Positions 22,741-34,898 of a DNA stretch of 64,000 bases are shown here, piece by piece. Source of the DNA: Chalciporus piperatus (lineage: Eukaryota; Basidiomycota; Agaricomycetes; Boletales; Boletaceae); assembly GCA_038093975.1 (NCBI GenBank), contig JBBPTG010000069.1:62001-126000 (forward strand), in the 5' to 3' direction. How positions within the stretch are numbered: position 1 is the first letter of the stretch; each line of letters begins with the position of its first letter. The position numbers and the translations under genes were made by a program. The notes under the pieces are model-generated. The model saw only the letters and a program-made list of their open reading frames with translations. It was not told the origin of the DNA and made no database searches.

Positions 22741-24548
22741 ATGTTTGCGAGAGCGAACACCTACGAGCGGCTCGAAGGCGGTATGGGTCCTGGCCGATCG
22801 AGTAAAAAGCTCGCATGGAAGAAGATTGCCATCGGATGCGGTGTACTCATGGGTCTCGTCTGGTTGTTCGGTCCTCGCGGGGACACACTCCCAGGTGGTG
22901 CGTCGTTCGCGTTCAGTCGAACAATAAACTCAATGGCGAGTTGACCCTTTCTTTTCTCTCAGACTTGCCCATCCAAGAAGACACACCACAAGAAAAGATA
23001 CCTTTCCATACGACCGTCTCTCAAGACTATGCCGCCCGTCCAACACCCGCTCCCTCGTCCACCTCTCCAACATCGACACCACCATCCGTACTCCCTACCT
23101 CTCCAGAGACCGACCCCGACCCACTCAAAACGGTGCACTGCACCCAGTCCCACTCGCCCGACACGCCTCTCGTCCAATACGCTCTCATGATAGACGCCGG
23201 CTCCCAAGGTTCCCGTATCCACATTTACAAATTCCACAACTGCGGCGCCTCGCCCACGTACGAATACGAAGTCTTCAAAATGACGCAACCCGGTCTCTCA
23301 GACTACGCTACCTCACCCCAAGGCGCTGCCGAGAGCCTCGACGTTCTCCTCTCCGAAGCGCTCCGAGTCGTTCCAGAGTCGTTGAGGCATTGTACGCCCG
23401 TGGCTGTCAAGGCCACGGCGGGGTTGAGGAAGTTGGGCGGGGAGGCGAGTAGGAGGATATTGGAGGCTGTGGAGGAGAGGTTGAGAGAGAGGTATCCATT
23501 CGTGGTACCTGAGAAGGAGGGAGTGGTGATTATGGATGGGAGAGATGAGGGCGTTTATGCGTGGATCACGGTCAATTATTTGCTTGACACGATTCGGACG
23601 GATTCGCCAAAGGGGGCGCCAACGTATGCGGTGTTGGATTTGGGAGGAGGGTCGACGCAGATCGTGTTTGAGCCGGAAGGTGGGGATGCGGATGGGGGAG
23701 TGGTGGTGAAAGAGGGGGAACACAAGTATGAGTTGGAGTTTGGAGGAAAGGAGAGGGTGTTGTATCAACACTCTTATTTGGGGTATGGACTCAAGAGTGC
23801 GAGGGAGAGTGTGCATCGAGTGGTTGGTTTTATGGATTCGCTGAGGACGCCGAGGAGGATGAGTGGGGATGGTGGAATGCCTCGGGTTCCGAATCCATGT
23901 TTGGCGCAGGGAACGATAGAGGAGGTGGAGATACCGCTCGGGAATGGGAGTGGGGAGGAGATGATGACGGTGATGATGGTCGGGGAGGATATTGGGAGTT
24001 TTGAGGCGTGTAATCGGGTGTTGGAGTTGGTGATGGCAAAGGATGCGTGAGTGCTCTTATCGTTCGCGATCGTTCTGACCTGAGTGTTTGACTGACGATG
24101 ATGGTTATCTAGAATATGCGAGGTGAAGCCATGCTCGTTCAATGGTGTCTACCAACCCTCGCTACTCGATGCGTTCCCGACAGGCAAAGTTCTCCTACTA
24201 TCGTATTTCTACGACCGCGCCATGCCATTGCTGCCCACACTGCCTACCGACTCTCAACCCCGTGGCACAGTCTCCACCTTTGCAACGCTCGCTCAACAAG
24301 TCTGTGCCGGTCCACGCAGCTGGACGGAACACTGGGGTTCCTATCCCGAGGTCATGGAAGAACTCGAAGGTCGTCCCGAATGGTGTCTCGATCTCACGTT
24401 CATGCATGCCTTGTTGGGACTCGGATACGAGTTTGCGGATGAGAGAGAGGTGGCGTTGGGGAAGAGGATTGGGGGGACGGAGCTGGGGTGGTGTTTGGGT
24501 GCGACGATTGCGATGGTGGGAGGTGGGGTGTTGAGGTGTCGGGTGTGA
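22741..24548 (+). CDS. GDA1: Golgi guanosine-diphosphatase, GDA1/CD39 family
   Basis: CDS is join(22741-22897, 22963-24046, 24113-24548), 558 aa. It is a type II membrane protein: a basic N-terminus, one transmembrane helix (IAIGCGVLMGLVWLFG, residues ~29-44), then a Ser/Pro/Thr-rich stem. The apyrase conserved regions are all present: ACR1 DAGSQGSRIHIYKF, ACR2 VKATAGLRKL, ACR3 MDGRDEGVYAWITVNYLL and ACR4 VLDLGGGSTQIVFEP. They are followed by PCSFNGVYQPSL and SYFYDRAMPL, which point to GDA1 rather than the YND1 branch. The enzyme hydrolyses GDP (or UDP) in the Golgi lumen to GMP, sustaining nucleotide-sugar exchange for mannosylation. ACR1 has Gln where Thr is usual (DAGSTGSR), a mild oddity. 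The exon-1 donor could also be 3 nt earlier. Confidence 0.93.
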
Positions 24549-25468
24549 GTCGCTCGGTCGCTGATGCCTGAGGACTGACGCGGACGGACGGGATCTGCGG
24601 ATCTGGGACGGACGTACATTTTTGATTAGATGAAGTATATACTATGAGTGTTGTTTTGAGATAGAGTTCTTCGAGGACGTACAATACATATATATACCAC
24701 AGGGGGCGTTTTATCATCGGAGGGTTTCTTGGTTGGCAGTTGGTTAATCTTCAGCCTTGGTTTGCTCAGCTTTGCTGCTTACTATCGCTTATGCAGATCG
24801 AAATATGCTCCTTTCTATGTTTTCTCGTGCTAATGTTATCGGACAGTTATCTAATCCGTTTCAGGCCAAGCTCGCAGTCATCAGTGATGTTCCCGAGACT
24901 GATCACACTGTTTCGTACGTGGAGCTTCGGCGAGTTGCAGGTCGTTAGCGAATTTGTTTGTCAGTTTCAGGTGCTCACTGTTGTGCAATTGCAACTGCTT
25001 TGCACCCAACATGGTACTATTCCTACTGGCAGACGAGCATCTACCAGTGCCTTATGTAGTATATTCTATGGAGTCCATAAAGCGATGATTGTGCTCGATT
25101 GTGCTCGATTGTGCTCGATTGTGATGCCGGAGAGGGTCCAGAGGACTTGCGCATCAACATACAAAGCGGCCCGCGGCCGCACCTAGTATGTCATCTGCAA
25201 CACGATTTCTCTAGTCCAAAAGGGTTCCTACATTCCCCGTAATACAGGCACAGAGAGGCACAGTGGACGATTCAGTTACGCGTTGAATTTACGTTGAATG
25301 TACAGTCATTCTGATTTGTCAAACTACCACCGGACGTCGAGGAACGTCGGACTCGGACGCAGCATCGGACGTTGGTGGTATGACACTCGTTCCCCTTGTT
25401 TCCGCGGGATGCTTAAAGGACCAAGTTTCTAGCACTTGGCTCCCATAAACTTGATATCCACATAAACC
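24549..25468. other. Intergenic region before the monooxygenase cluster
   Basis: About 0.9 kb. A 148-codon frame at 24740-25186 has no ATG at its beginning and no recognisable domain. The stretch contains a short tandem repeat (separate entry). A GCTTAAAG element at 25411-25418 precedes the monooxygenase start by about 50 nt and recurs as ACTTAAAC before the copy at 27965. Confidence 0.5.
25091..25120. repeat. Three perfect 10-bp tandem repeats
   Basis: The unit gtgctcgatt occurs three times in a row, flanked by partial copies. It lies in noncoding DNA. Confidence 0.9.
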
Positions 25469-26956
25469 ATGTCCATTCCTGACAGAACGACAGTCCTCAT
25501 CGTAGGAGCAGGTCCATCAGGACTTGCTGCTGCTCTCTCACTTATCCACCACGGCTTGAGCGTCAATGACTTTGTCATCGTGGACGCTGTCGCACAGGGC
25601 GACAACACATCTCGCGCTCTCGTTGTCCATGCTGCTACTCTCGAAGTAAGATCCCTTCTTCTCGCGTGTTTGCTCGTATCGGACTCACGCATATATGCAG
25701 GCTCTGGACACGATTGGTTGTGGAGACGACCTCGTAGCCCAGGGATACAAAGCAACAAAGTTCCTCATCACTTCTCGATCCCACAACTTGCTTAGCCCTC
25801 ATGTCGAGGGTCTCAAACCGTACACTCGTCACCCCTACGCGCTCGTCATTCCTCAGAACCTCACCGAGCACGCGCTTCACAACAAGTTGGTCAGCTTCGG
25901 GGTCACAGTTCATCGACCACTGAAGGTTGTCGAAGTCAAGCGTAACGCGGTGGATCCACAACTTAGCGACGTGACGTTCGAAGACGGAAAGGTGATCACT
26001 GCAAAGTATGTGATCGGTGCAGATGGTGCACGTTCGGTGGTAAGCTCTTCCTTGCGACTTTTCCTCGAATCTCTTATCTTAGGACTGTGCAGATTCGTAA
26101 CTCGGCTGGTATAGTTTTCTCGGATCCGATGAGCGAGCGTGCAGTAAAGGTCACCAACCTCGCTCAAATGGTCCTCGCAGACGTCACTTTCGAGGGAACA
26201 TTCCCAGAGGACCAACCATTCGGAGGTACCATGTCCTCCGCTGGTTTCTTCCTCGCCGTCCCAATGCCCCAAACATTCAACGAATATCTCGCAAACATCA
26301 ATCAACCCTCCATCTCGGAGACGATATTCCGCATCGGGTCTGGTGTACCCTTGGAGGATGGAGAGATCCCTCGTTCGCTTTCAAAGGAGTATCTCCAGGG
26401 TCTTATCGATCGATTCGGACCGTACAAACTCTCGTCTGACCCATCTGTGAATCCGAGCGGTAAATCGGTGGCCATCAAAGACGTCATCTGGTCTACCCGG
26501 TTCCGCAATCATTCATCCATCGCTGACAAATTCTTCACTCGTCTCGGTTCCGAGCCTTCCTCACCACAAGAGGGAGGAGTGATCCTCCTTGTCGGGGATG
26601 CTGCTCACATCCACTCTCCTGCTGGTGGTCAAGGCATGAACCTCGGTTTGCGAGACGCCGTGTTCCTCGGGGAGGCTGTCACCAAACACATACATGCTTC
26701 TGAAACCAAGTCGCTCGCCGAAGCTGACAAGATGCTTGGCGAGTTCGCTGAAGCGCGACATGCACGCGCGCTCGAGGTGATCGGGCTGACGAAGAACCTT
26801 CTCTCGCTGATGGGGATGAAGTATCAGGAGAAGCTGTATTGGTGGCTACCGATCAGTTCGGCGACGATGAGGGATTGGACGCTTTGGACGCTTGGAAAGA
26901 TTCCGATCGTGCGGAGGAAGATTGCTTGGGAGTTGAGTGGCTTGGGGAGGAGGTGA
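25469..26956 (+). CDS. FAD-dependent aromatic monooxygenase, copy A
   Basis: CDS is join(25469-25645, 25701-26039, 26093-26956), 459 aa. Class A flavoprotein hydroxylase: Rossmann GxGxxG motif in VLIVGAGPSGLAAALSL (G13, G15, G18), the DG motif VIGADGARSV (about 165-172), and the FAD-ribityl GD motif GDAAHIHSPAGGQGMNLGLR near 340. These bind FAD and NAD(P)H for ring hydroxylation of a phenolic substrate. Similarity is to pentachlorophenol 4-monooxygenase / MhpA-type enzymes, but the chain ends after the FAD domain and lacks their C-terminal thioredoxin-like domain. The exon plan (exon 2 = 339 nt) is shared by all cluster copies. Predicted cytosolic. Substrate unknown. Confidence 0.92.
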
Positions 26957-27964
26957 GCGATGGACTCTTGGTGGATCTCGATGATTTGTGGATAATGGAT
27001 TGTGAGCGTCACGACTGTTATGAGTGTTTGTGGATTCTGGGATTCGTTTTCTGTATTATTTGTTTGTAGGCATATTGTACGAAACGTTCGTAATATACCG
27101 TCTGTTACCCAGCTCAAAGACCTATAGGGAGAAGACTGTGTGGCTGAGGCAGACCGAAGATTGAAGGAAGACATTCAAATTCTCACTATAGAACACGAAA
27201 CACCATAGTGCAGCTTTCGGGGACAATAGGCGGGGATTTTGTCAGCCACTCAGGCCGAGGCTTGGCCTGGCTTCCTAGAGTGGGGATGGCGGGGAGATGC
27301 GTCGAGCTCGCGAGTTCCGAGGTGTAAATTCCGATTATTGGAAATGTGTGAAGGGTAGGACTCGGCCAACGATGCGTGAGTAAGTAGGTTTTGTGAAATG
27401 AAGCTGTAAGTTACATGTTCAATGATCGTGTTCACCAACTTCCATCACTACTAAACGGACGCGTAGGCAAGGTTTTCCTGCTGTCCTGACCGCAGGGCGT
27501 ACAATTACACATATCACTGATACAGTACGTCCTATTCCGCGCCTGCCAGACTCATTCAAGGAGCCGCAACACAGTTCCAAATCTCACATCGGTTTGTAAG
27601 ACACGGGTTCGTCGTGCCTTTAATTTCTTCGCACAGAGGAGTTACGGAGTTCAAGTTGTGCGCAAGCATGGTTCGTTCCAAAACAATTTAAATTGAACAC
27701 GCTCAAATTTCTCTCTTGATCCAGGCTTCCCTAAGCCTTCTGGATACTGTAGAGTCGGACGGATCTGTCGGATGTCGGAACTCTCAGTGAGGTTGAATAT
27801 TGAATGCAAATGCGTTCAATACGTTCAGGGGGTCGGACGCGGCATCGCCGCACCAGGCGTACGCCCGCTCGAGATGGCATTGGACTCACCCGCATTGATG
27901 CCCACAGCACCAGCGAAATACTTAAACGATCAGGGGATACCTGACCCAACTCAAATCCCGAACC
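26957..27964. other. Intergenic region between monooxygenase copies A and B
   Basis: About 1 kb. Contains the copy A terminator region and the copy B promoter (cttaaacga near 27931). No other gene is supported. Confidence 0.5.
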
Positions 27965-29420
27965 ATGTCTCCTATTCCTGACTCAACCACGGTCCTCATC
28001 GTTGGAGCAGGTCCGGCGGGACTTGCTGCCACTCTCTCTCTTATCCACCATGGCTTGAGCGTCAACAACTTTGTGATCGTCGACGCTGTCGCCAAGGGTG
28101 AGAACACCTCTCGTGCGTTGGTAGTCCACGCAGCCACTCTGGAGGTAAGACGTCTATTGGGACTTCTTCATTCCAAAAATCACGCTTGTACGTTAGGCTT
28201 TGGATACTATCGGCTGTGGTGACGCTGTCGTAGCTCAGGGAGCGAAAGAGACGATATTCTTTCTCGGTTCTCGATCCCACAACATACTTAGTCCTTGCAT
28301 CGAGAGTCTCGAACGATACACTCGCCACCCTTATGCGCTCATCATTCCTCAGATCCTGACGGAACATGCGCTGGCGGATAAGTTGGATAGCTGTGGGGTC
28401 ATAGTTCACCGACCCCTAAAGGTGGTCGAACTGAAGCGTAACGCAAAAAATCCGCAACTCACCGACGTTACGTTCGACAGCGGAAAGGTCGTCACTGCAA
28501 AGTACGTGATCGGGGCGGATGGTGTACACTCAGTGGTAAGGTTTTCCTTGTCTCTTTATGTTCAACTTTATCTCAGTGCTCGTAGGTTCGCGAGTCGGCT
28601 GGTATAGGTTTCTCAGATCCGATTGGTCAACGATCCGAGGACACCCGGATGGTCCTTGCAGACGTCACTTTCGAGGGGATAAACCCAGAGAACATCCCTT
28701 TCGGGGGTACCATGTCCTGCAATACTTTCTTCCTCGCCGTTCCCATGCCTACCACCTTCAACGATTATCTCGCAAACAGCGGTCGACGCTCCACCACAGA
28801 GACGCTATACCGTATCGGGTGTAGTGTTCCCGAAGACGGGGAGCTTCCTCAATCCCCTTCCAAGGAGTATCTCCAGAATCTCGTCGAACGCGTCTATGAA
28901 TCCGAGCGGTAAATCTGTCACTATCAAGGACGTCTATTGGTCCACCTGGATCCACAATCGTACAGCCATCGCTGACAAATTGTTCACTCGTCTCGGTTCC
29001 GAGCCTTCCTCTCCAACGGAGCCTGAGGGAGGAGTGATCTTCCTCATCGGAGACGCTGCTCATGTCCACTTTCCAGCTGGTGGTCAAGGCATGAATCTCG
29101 GTCTGCGAGACGCAGTCTTCCTCGGGGAGGCTATCACCAAACACATTCAACTTGAAGTTCAGTCTGAAACCAAGTCACTCGCCGAAGCTGACAAGATGCT
29201 TCGCGAGTTCGCTGAAGCTCGACATGCACGTGCGCTCCAGGTGATTGGGTTCACAAGGAACCTGCTCTCGCTCATGGGGATGAAATATCGGGAGAAGATG
29301 TATTGGTGCTTACCGATCAGTTCGGCTACGATGAGGGATTGGACGCTTTGGATGCTTGGAAAGATTCCGTTTATGCAGAGGAAGTTGGCTTGGGAGTTGA
29401 GTGGCTTGGGGAGAAGGTGA
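27965..29420 (+). pseudogene. FAD monooxygenase copy B with a frameshifting deletion
   Basis: Exons 27965-28144, 28197-28535 and 28586 onward follow copy A closely, with intact GAGPAG, GADGVHSV and GDAAHVHFPAGGQGMN. Relative to copy A it lacks 12 nt after GFSDPIGQ, 3 nt in the VPEDGE stretch, and about 29 nt near 28893 that encode the FGPYKLSSDPS segment. The last loss changes frame and gives a stop (VYESER*) at 28910-28912, while the remaining ~165 codons continue in another frame to AWELSGLGRR at 29420. A 37-nt intron there would restore the frame, but it is shorter than any other intron here and has a weak donor. H-S-P is changed to H-F-P in the FAD motif. Called a recent pseudogene. Confidence 0.8.
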
Positions 29421-29691
29421 GGGTTTGTTGGATCCTGAGGATTAACGTCATGACCATTACGGGTATTCATGATTCTGGAATTCGTTATCTGGTGTATTAT
29501 TGTCCTTATTGTAAGTTAGGCGTATCGTACGGATCAATGCTCACAATATACCACATGTCCCCAATTCGCGATAGCATGTATGGACAATACAGACCGAAAC
29601 TTGAAGGTTTATCCGAGGAAACGGACACCCCTGAGTTAGGAGGATCTAGATCATGCTCCAGACAGGGGCATCCTCGAGAACCCAGACCACC

Positions 29692-31218
29692 ATGTCTCTT
29701 CCCGAGAGCACGAAAGTCCTCATCGTAGGAGCAGGTCCAACAGGACTCGCTACCGCTCTTTCACTCCTCCACCATGACTTTCACGATTTCGTCGTCGTCG
29801 ACGCTGTCCAAGAGGGCGAGAACACCTCTCGTGCCATCATAGTCCATGCTGCTACTCTCGAAGTAAGCTCCCCTCCCCCCCTCGCTCACTCATGAGTCAT
29901 GACATATGCATATACGCAGGCACTGGACACCATCGGTTGCGGCGACGACATCGTCTCCCAAGGCACAAAAGCAACCCGCCTCTTCATGGGCTCCCGCTCC
30001 CAAACCCTCATCGGCCCCTGTATGAAATACCTCGGCCAATACACTCGCCATCCGTACGCGCTCATCGTGCCACAATGTCTCACCGAACGTGCACTCGAAC
30101 AAAAGTTTGAGAGTGAGGAAGGGGTAGTGCAGAGGTCTGTGAAGGTGGTGACGTTGAGGCGTAACGAGGAGAATCCGAGGTTGACGGATGTAGTGTTTGA
30201 GGATGGGAGTGTTGTTAGAGCGGAGTATGTCGTTGGTGCGGATGGTGCGCGGTCTGTGGTAAGCCTCCCCCCTCTTCCCTGTCTCTCGCAATACGAAGCT
30301 CATATCAGGGGCTCACTGTAGGTTCGCACTTCGGCTGGAATCGACTTCAAAGACCCGATGGAAACAAACGAAGAAAAGTCCACCAACCTCGCTCAAATGA
30401 TTCTCGCAGACGCCACTTTCGAAGGTCCCATTGCCAGCTCTGCAGATATTCCCTTCTCAGGTACCATGTCTTCTGATGGCTTCTTCCTCTGCGTCGCCTT
30501 ACCACCCACTTGCAACGAGTATCTCGCCAACACCGGGGGACTCACGACGTCCGATCAACTGTTCCGCATTGGATGTGGGGTGCCGTTGGAAGAGGGGGAT
30601 GTTCCACGTTTACCGTCAAAAGAGTATTTGCAGAATTGTGTGGATCGGTTCGGACCGTATCGGTTGTCGTCCGATCCAGCTGTCAATCCGAGTGGTAACC
30701 CGGTGTCGATCAAGGACGTCGTTTGGTCGACACGGTTTCGCAACTGCGCTGCCATCACAGATAAGACGTTCACCCGTTTCACGTCTGCCAGAGAGGAGGG
30801 GGAGGAGTCTGGGAAGAAGGAATCGGAACCGGAAGGAGGGGTGATCCTTCTCGTGGGAGATGCTGCTCATATTCATTCACCAGCCGGTGGACAAGGGATG
30901 AACCTCGGCTTACGGGACGCCATCTTCCTTGGGGAAGCCCTGATCAAACACATCGAAGTCTCCTCCACCGAGTCCCTCTCGGAAGCCGACACCATCCTCC
31001 GCGAATTCGCCGAAAGCAGACACGCACGCGCACTCGAGGTCATCGGGTTTACGAAAAAGATTCTCTCGATCGCGGGCATGCAATATAGGGAGAAGATGTA
31101 TTGGTGGTTGCCGATTAGTTCGGCGACCGTGAGGGATTGGGCGCTTTGGATCGCGGGGAGTATTCCGTTTGTGAGGAAGAGGATGGCTTGGGAGCTGAGT
31201 GGGTTGGGGAGGAGGTAA
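29692..31218 (+). CDS. FAD-dependent aromatic monooxygenase, copy C
   Basis: CDS is join(29692-29862, 29920-30258, 30322-31218), 468 aa. All three flavin motifs are intact: VLIVGAGPTGLATALSL, VVGADGARSV and GDAAHIHSPAGGQGMNLGLR. Compared with copy A it carries a charged insertion before the FAD motif (EEGEESGKKESEPEGG) and a slightly longer exon 3. ATG 29692 is preferred over the in-frame ATG 29653 because the other copies start at the equivalent MSxP. The C-terminus AWELSGLGRR is identical across copies A-C. GC content at third positions is higher in exon 2 than in the neighbours, suggesting it is an older divergence than the A/B pair. Substrate unknown. Confidence 0.92.
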
Positions 31219-32105
31219 GGGTCGGTGGTTGCGTATCAAGTGTATCACCCTGCCATGTTGGTTCTTGTTTCGAAGTTTGAGCGTCCGTATACATATTCCG
31301 CTTTCTACTTGTTCGTTGATGCAGATCAGAGTACCGAGAGCAGCGTGCCCAGTGTGGGTGTCAGCCAGGCTTGGTCGCTGCAAGACGCAATATAAAGAAT
31401 TCCAATGAGGGACCACTGGAACATAGGGATTCGAAACATACAGCAAACCTGGGGGGAGAGATGTGACTGGCGGGGCTATGATATCCGGTCAGGGCTCATT
31501 CCAACCTCACCAACTAGAGGACCCTCTCTTTTTTTCTGTCGCATTGTTGAGGAATGCCGCAACAAACCTGAACTTGAGAGAAGTGGTATTATGGTGGCGA
31601 TGATGACGATGATGAAGTAACAGGCACTCGGTTCGTGTGGAGTGTTTGGTTTGTCGGGAGAAAGATGACTCAGAAGTTTAATTGGTCGCGGAGATGTAAG
31701 CGTTGTTGCGGATGATCTGGGCATCATGCATCATGACTCCTACGACGAATAACGCACATTGTGTTTCGGAATTCGAGTTGCTTGATTTTTTTCTGACCCT
31801 GGTCACTTTCTACCCGTTTGTTAATGCAAGTGAGCATTCCCATGTGGAATAGGCTTGATATCAGCCAACGACAAAGAGATAAAGAATTGGGTGCCCCGTA
31901 AACGATTCAAGGCCATAGCATGTGAATGCAAGATGTGAATGCTGGAGATACAAGTTGCTATTGGTATACATGATTACAGCTTTCATTGTGATGCTATTCA
32001 TCGAATCAATTAGATGCCTTCTGATGAAGTACTCTGGTAGTAGCTTACTGAATAATGTTCCATGATATGTGATGTGTCGTAATGATGATGCCAATCGACC
32101 GTAAG
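31219..32105. other. Convergent intergenic region
   Basis: About 0.9 kb between copy C and the kinase gene, which end toward each other. It holds 3' UTRs and AT-rich DNA; a gatgatgacgatgatg microsatellite lies near 31600. No gene is seen. Confidence 0.5.
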
Positions 32106-33363
32106 TTAGATTCCAATGGTGCCGCGGACTATGCCAAGGGCGTCCAGCGCCATGCGTTCCGCTGGCCCTTCGCCTTTTCCGGATAGCCTCGTCCACGGAC
32201 GAGGCAGATTTGTCCTTGATAATATACCACCCCAAATCATCAACGCTTCCAAAGCAGTTGGACGTTCCTTTGGATCCGGCTTGGTCATCTTTTCAGCTAG
32301 ATCTTTTAACCGATCCAATTCTTTGAACTCCTGCCAAGGACGGCTTAATCCGCAGGGTGATCGAACAAAGAACAGGGAACACGCACGTTCACGATCCTGG
32401 TTTGATATACGGTTCCGAGAACGTAAACATCATATCGAAACGGGTCGTAAGGTTGTCCGGTTAGCTGCTCTGGAGCTTGTATTCGACCGAGGTTGCCCCT
32501 CACGAGACGTTCACGTTGTCCTGGGGCGAATTGGGTCGACAAGCCGAAGTCGATGAAATAATATTTAATCTGGACTTCAGACCGATTCCGACTAAGAGAG
32601 ATATCATTTTTGCCGTCGCGAGCTCGCGAGGGATCCATTGGATGCCAACCATTTTTGAAGAGATTAGAAGGATCCATTAAAATATTCTCGGCAGCACAAT
32701 CACTATAACATTTGCAGTCAGTACAGCATCCGGGAGCGCGAAATTCACAAACCGATGTGCCACATTTTGGGCATGCATATAAACGAGACCCTGAACAGGA
32801 CACTCAGAAGGGATAACATGCTGGAAGGTGGGGAATTCTAACCTCGAGGGTCTGGTTTACAAAATCGACGACTTCCCCGTGCGAGGTGAAGTTAGGCTCG
32901 TTGAACGGGCGAAGAACTGGCATGACAATGTACTGATAATTCGAATCCACCGCGTCTTCAAAGACATCGAGTACAGGGACACAGTGGTTCCTGTTATCGC
33001 TCCGAGATTCTGATGATCCTAGACGCGACGCGATCTTGACTTCGTTGGGGTGGGTCCTGAAGTCAATTCTTTTGATAAACACGTCCTTTCCGTTCCTTTG
33101 ATCTGTGGCGTCGAGAAGAGCCGCTTTCTGGATATCTGTCAGACAAAGGGTAAATCATCGAATACGGAGAAGCGACTCACCACCGACATTATGCTATCTT
33201 CAAGGAGTTCAAGGTTGGCATACGGATCGGCATTGAATCTCCATGAATGCTGCCACGCTGGATGATAGCGCGGTCGGAGCATATAATATTTACTTTTGAA
33301 GAAGTCGTATCTTTCCCTCCAAAAGATCTCCCTGTCTCTCAGCTGTTCAAGACCAGCCGTCAT
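32106..33363 (-). CDS. Agaricomycete-type protein kinase (HRDC class)
   Basis: CDS is complement(32106-32330, 32387-32702, 32753-32790, 32843-33127, 33181-33363), 348 aa. Kinase landmarks in order: an N-terminal motif typical of this family (FFKSKYYMLRPRYHPAWQHSW), the lysine strand VFIKRI, YIVMPVLRPFNEPNF at the hinge, GLVYMHAQNVAHRDCAAENI with catalytic Asp and Asn, the DFG motif YYFIDFGLS, QAPEQLTG, and DPKERPTALEAL in the final helix. HRDC, the missing glycine-rich loop and the MP-LRP hinge are hallmarks of a kinase family greatly expanded in Agaricomycetes; targets are unknown. The HRD motif is split by an intron. The acceptor before KAALLDATD and the donor after QTRIVN were chosen by phase; alternatives exist. 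Start at 33363 is the best-placed ATG. Confidence 0.82.
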
Positions 33364-33594
33364 GAATACGATCCGAGGACAAGAGTTGACGAGCACAGCC
33401 ACTGATATTCCATTTGTACTGTAGGTCCACATAAGACCACAAAAGGTTCACAATAATTAGCTCCGACGTCAAAACAACAATTGCCTCGAGGGAGGGGCAT
33501 GTTCCCGTCCTCCACAGCAAGTTGCGATGTGATAAAGACCAGCATGTCGCCATGGGTCTCGTCACCCTCATCTCACCACTTGCACCCATCCACT
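33364..33594. promoter_or_regulatory. Divergent promoter region
   Basis: 231 bp between the kinase start (minus) and the hypothetical membrane protein start (plus); both must be driven from here. No clear TATA box is visible. Confidence 0.5.
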
Positions 33595-34412
33595 ATGGCC
33601 ACCGAAACATTCAGTATCTCCTCCAATACCTTTGGTTTCATCATGGGTGGTATAACTTTGCTCGGAATCATCATCAATATGGCTCGGTTTCACCTTCCGA
33701 GTAATAAGATCAAAGAATTGGAATCACTGTTGGAGGAGACAGAGGCTTTCTTCCAGAAAGCTGTCGAAGATGGTCTCCTCACCGAACCAAAATTTGTTAG
33801 GGAGACTGGAGCTGATCTCGAAATGTAACTTATTTCTTCTACTACGTCCTGGGTACGACTCACTTTACGCACCAGGCTGAAGGGCCGGACGTGCATTTTA
33901 CAATCCCGTGCGTACAGCGCCACCACCCTGCGTAAGGACTACGCCGAATTCTTCAGAGGCACTTCGACATCCATTGCAAGAGCTTGTCGATCCCTCAAAC
34001 AGCTCAGAGCAGAAGTCATTGTTCGTGATTTCATGTACATCTCGAGTGGTGTCTCACACGGACAACTTTTCACTAGACTTCCAGCGAAGAGGGTCGGCAA
34101 CGACTAATGGAGGTAAATTCGGCCCCCCCGCCTTCCATACCCCGCAATTCTGTACCTCAGGTTGAGAAGTATCCCACCCTCTCATCTGCCGCCGACATTA
34201 TCCGTCCCCGCTCTTGCCCTCTCCCAGGGCGAAACTCGGATCATTCCCGAAATGTTGCCTCATCAGACAGTAAGTGGCTCAAGATCGCGCTTGTGGTGTA
34301 ACCTCACTGATGGAACCGTGGCACAGATCCTTTCAGTGATCCCACTCACACTACCGCGGAGGTCGGAGTCCAGACAGAATATACGTCGGTCGACCTCGAG
34401 CGTGTAGCGTGA
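33595..34412 (+). CDS. Hypothetical single-pass membrane protein
   Basis: CDS is join(33595-33824, 33876-34020, 34077-34269, 34327-34412), 217 aa. Near the N-terminus is one hydrophobic segment (FGFIMGGITLLGIIIN). It is followed by LPSNKIKELESLLEETEAFF, a charged helical region with likely coiled-coil character, and a basic stretch (ARACRSLKQLRAE). The tail is polar and Pro/Ser-rich. I recall similar short membrane-helix proteins with an LPSNKIK motif in other Agaricomycetes, none characterised. A 48-nt piece in exon 3 (34113-34160) has intron borders but is also in frame, so a 201-aa form is possible. Shares a divergent promoter region with the kinase. Confidence 0.65.
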
Positions 34413-34898
34413 GTGGTGTGGGTATCGCCTGTGCGTGCTCAGGTAGCACGCCACCTGACACTCACAATCCCACCGACGGACTCTTCCGGGCGGGCCTGCC
34501 CGTCCCGGCTGTGTTATATATTTATTACTTTGTACGCGTGTATCCGACATGAACTCTCGCGATCGTAAATTTTTATCTTGGTGATATCTTGACCAGCTAC
34601 CTCCCACCTCGCTATCAACAAATCATGCCATGGGTACGTTCAAGTTTGACGCACAGAGGACTAAGGGGCCTGAGCCTGGCAACGTCCGCCGCGAGCTTGT
34701 ATAATGTATTAAATTATCGATCACCATAGACACCGTAAAGACAAGGTCGTCAATGGTGAAGCACGTTACGTAGGAGAAGAATAAGGAGAAACCCTGCTAA
34801 TATTACAGCCGACCGAACTCTAGCACAATTCATGGCCCAAAGGGTATAAACACACGACTCGCTGGCAGCAACGATCAGAGCAAGCAAACTCTGCCACC
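34413..34898. other. Convergent intergenic region
   Basis: About 0.5 kb between the hypothetical membrane protein and monooxygenase copy D. No gene is seen. Confidence 0.5.

Noticed and set aside
24740..25186. 148-codon Cys-rich hydrophobic frame
   Set aside because: No ATG at its beginning, it contains a noncoding-type tandem repeat, and its composition looks random.
34113..34160. 48-nt intron in the hypothetical membrane protein
   Set aside because: It has GT-AG borders but is in frame and shorter than most introns here, so it was left as coding and only noted as an alternative.
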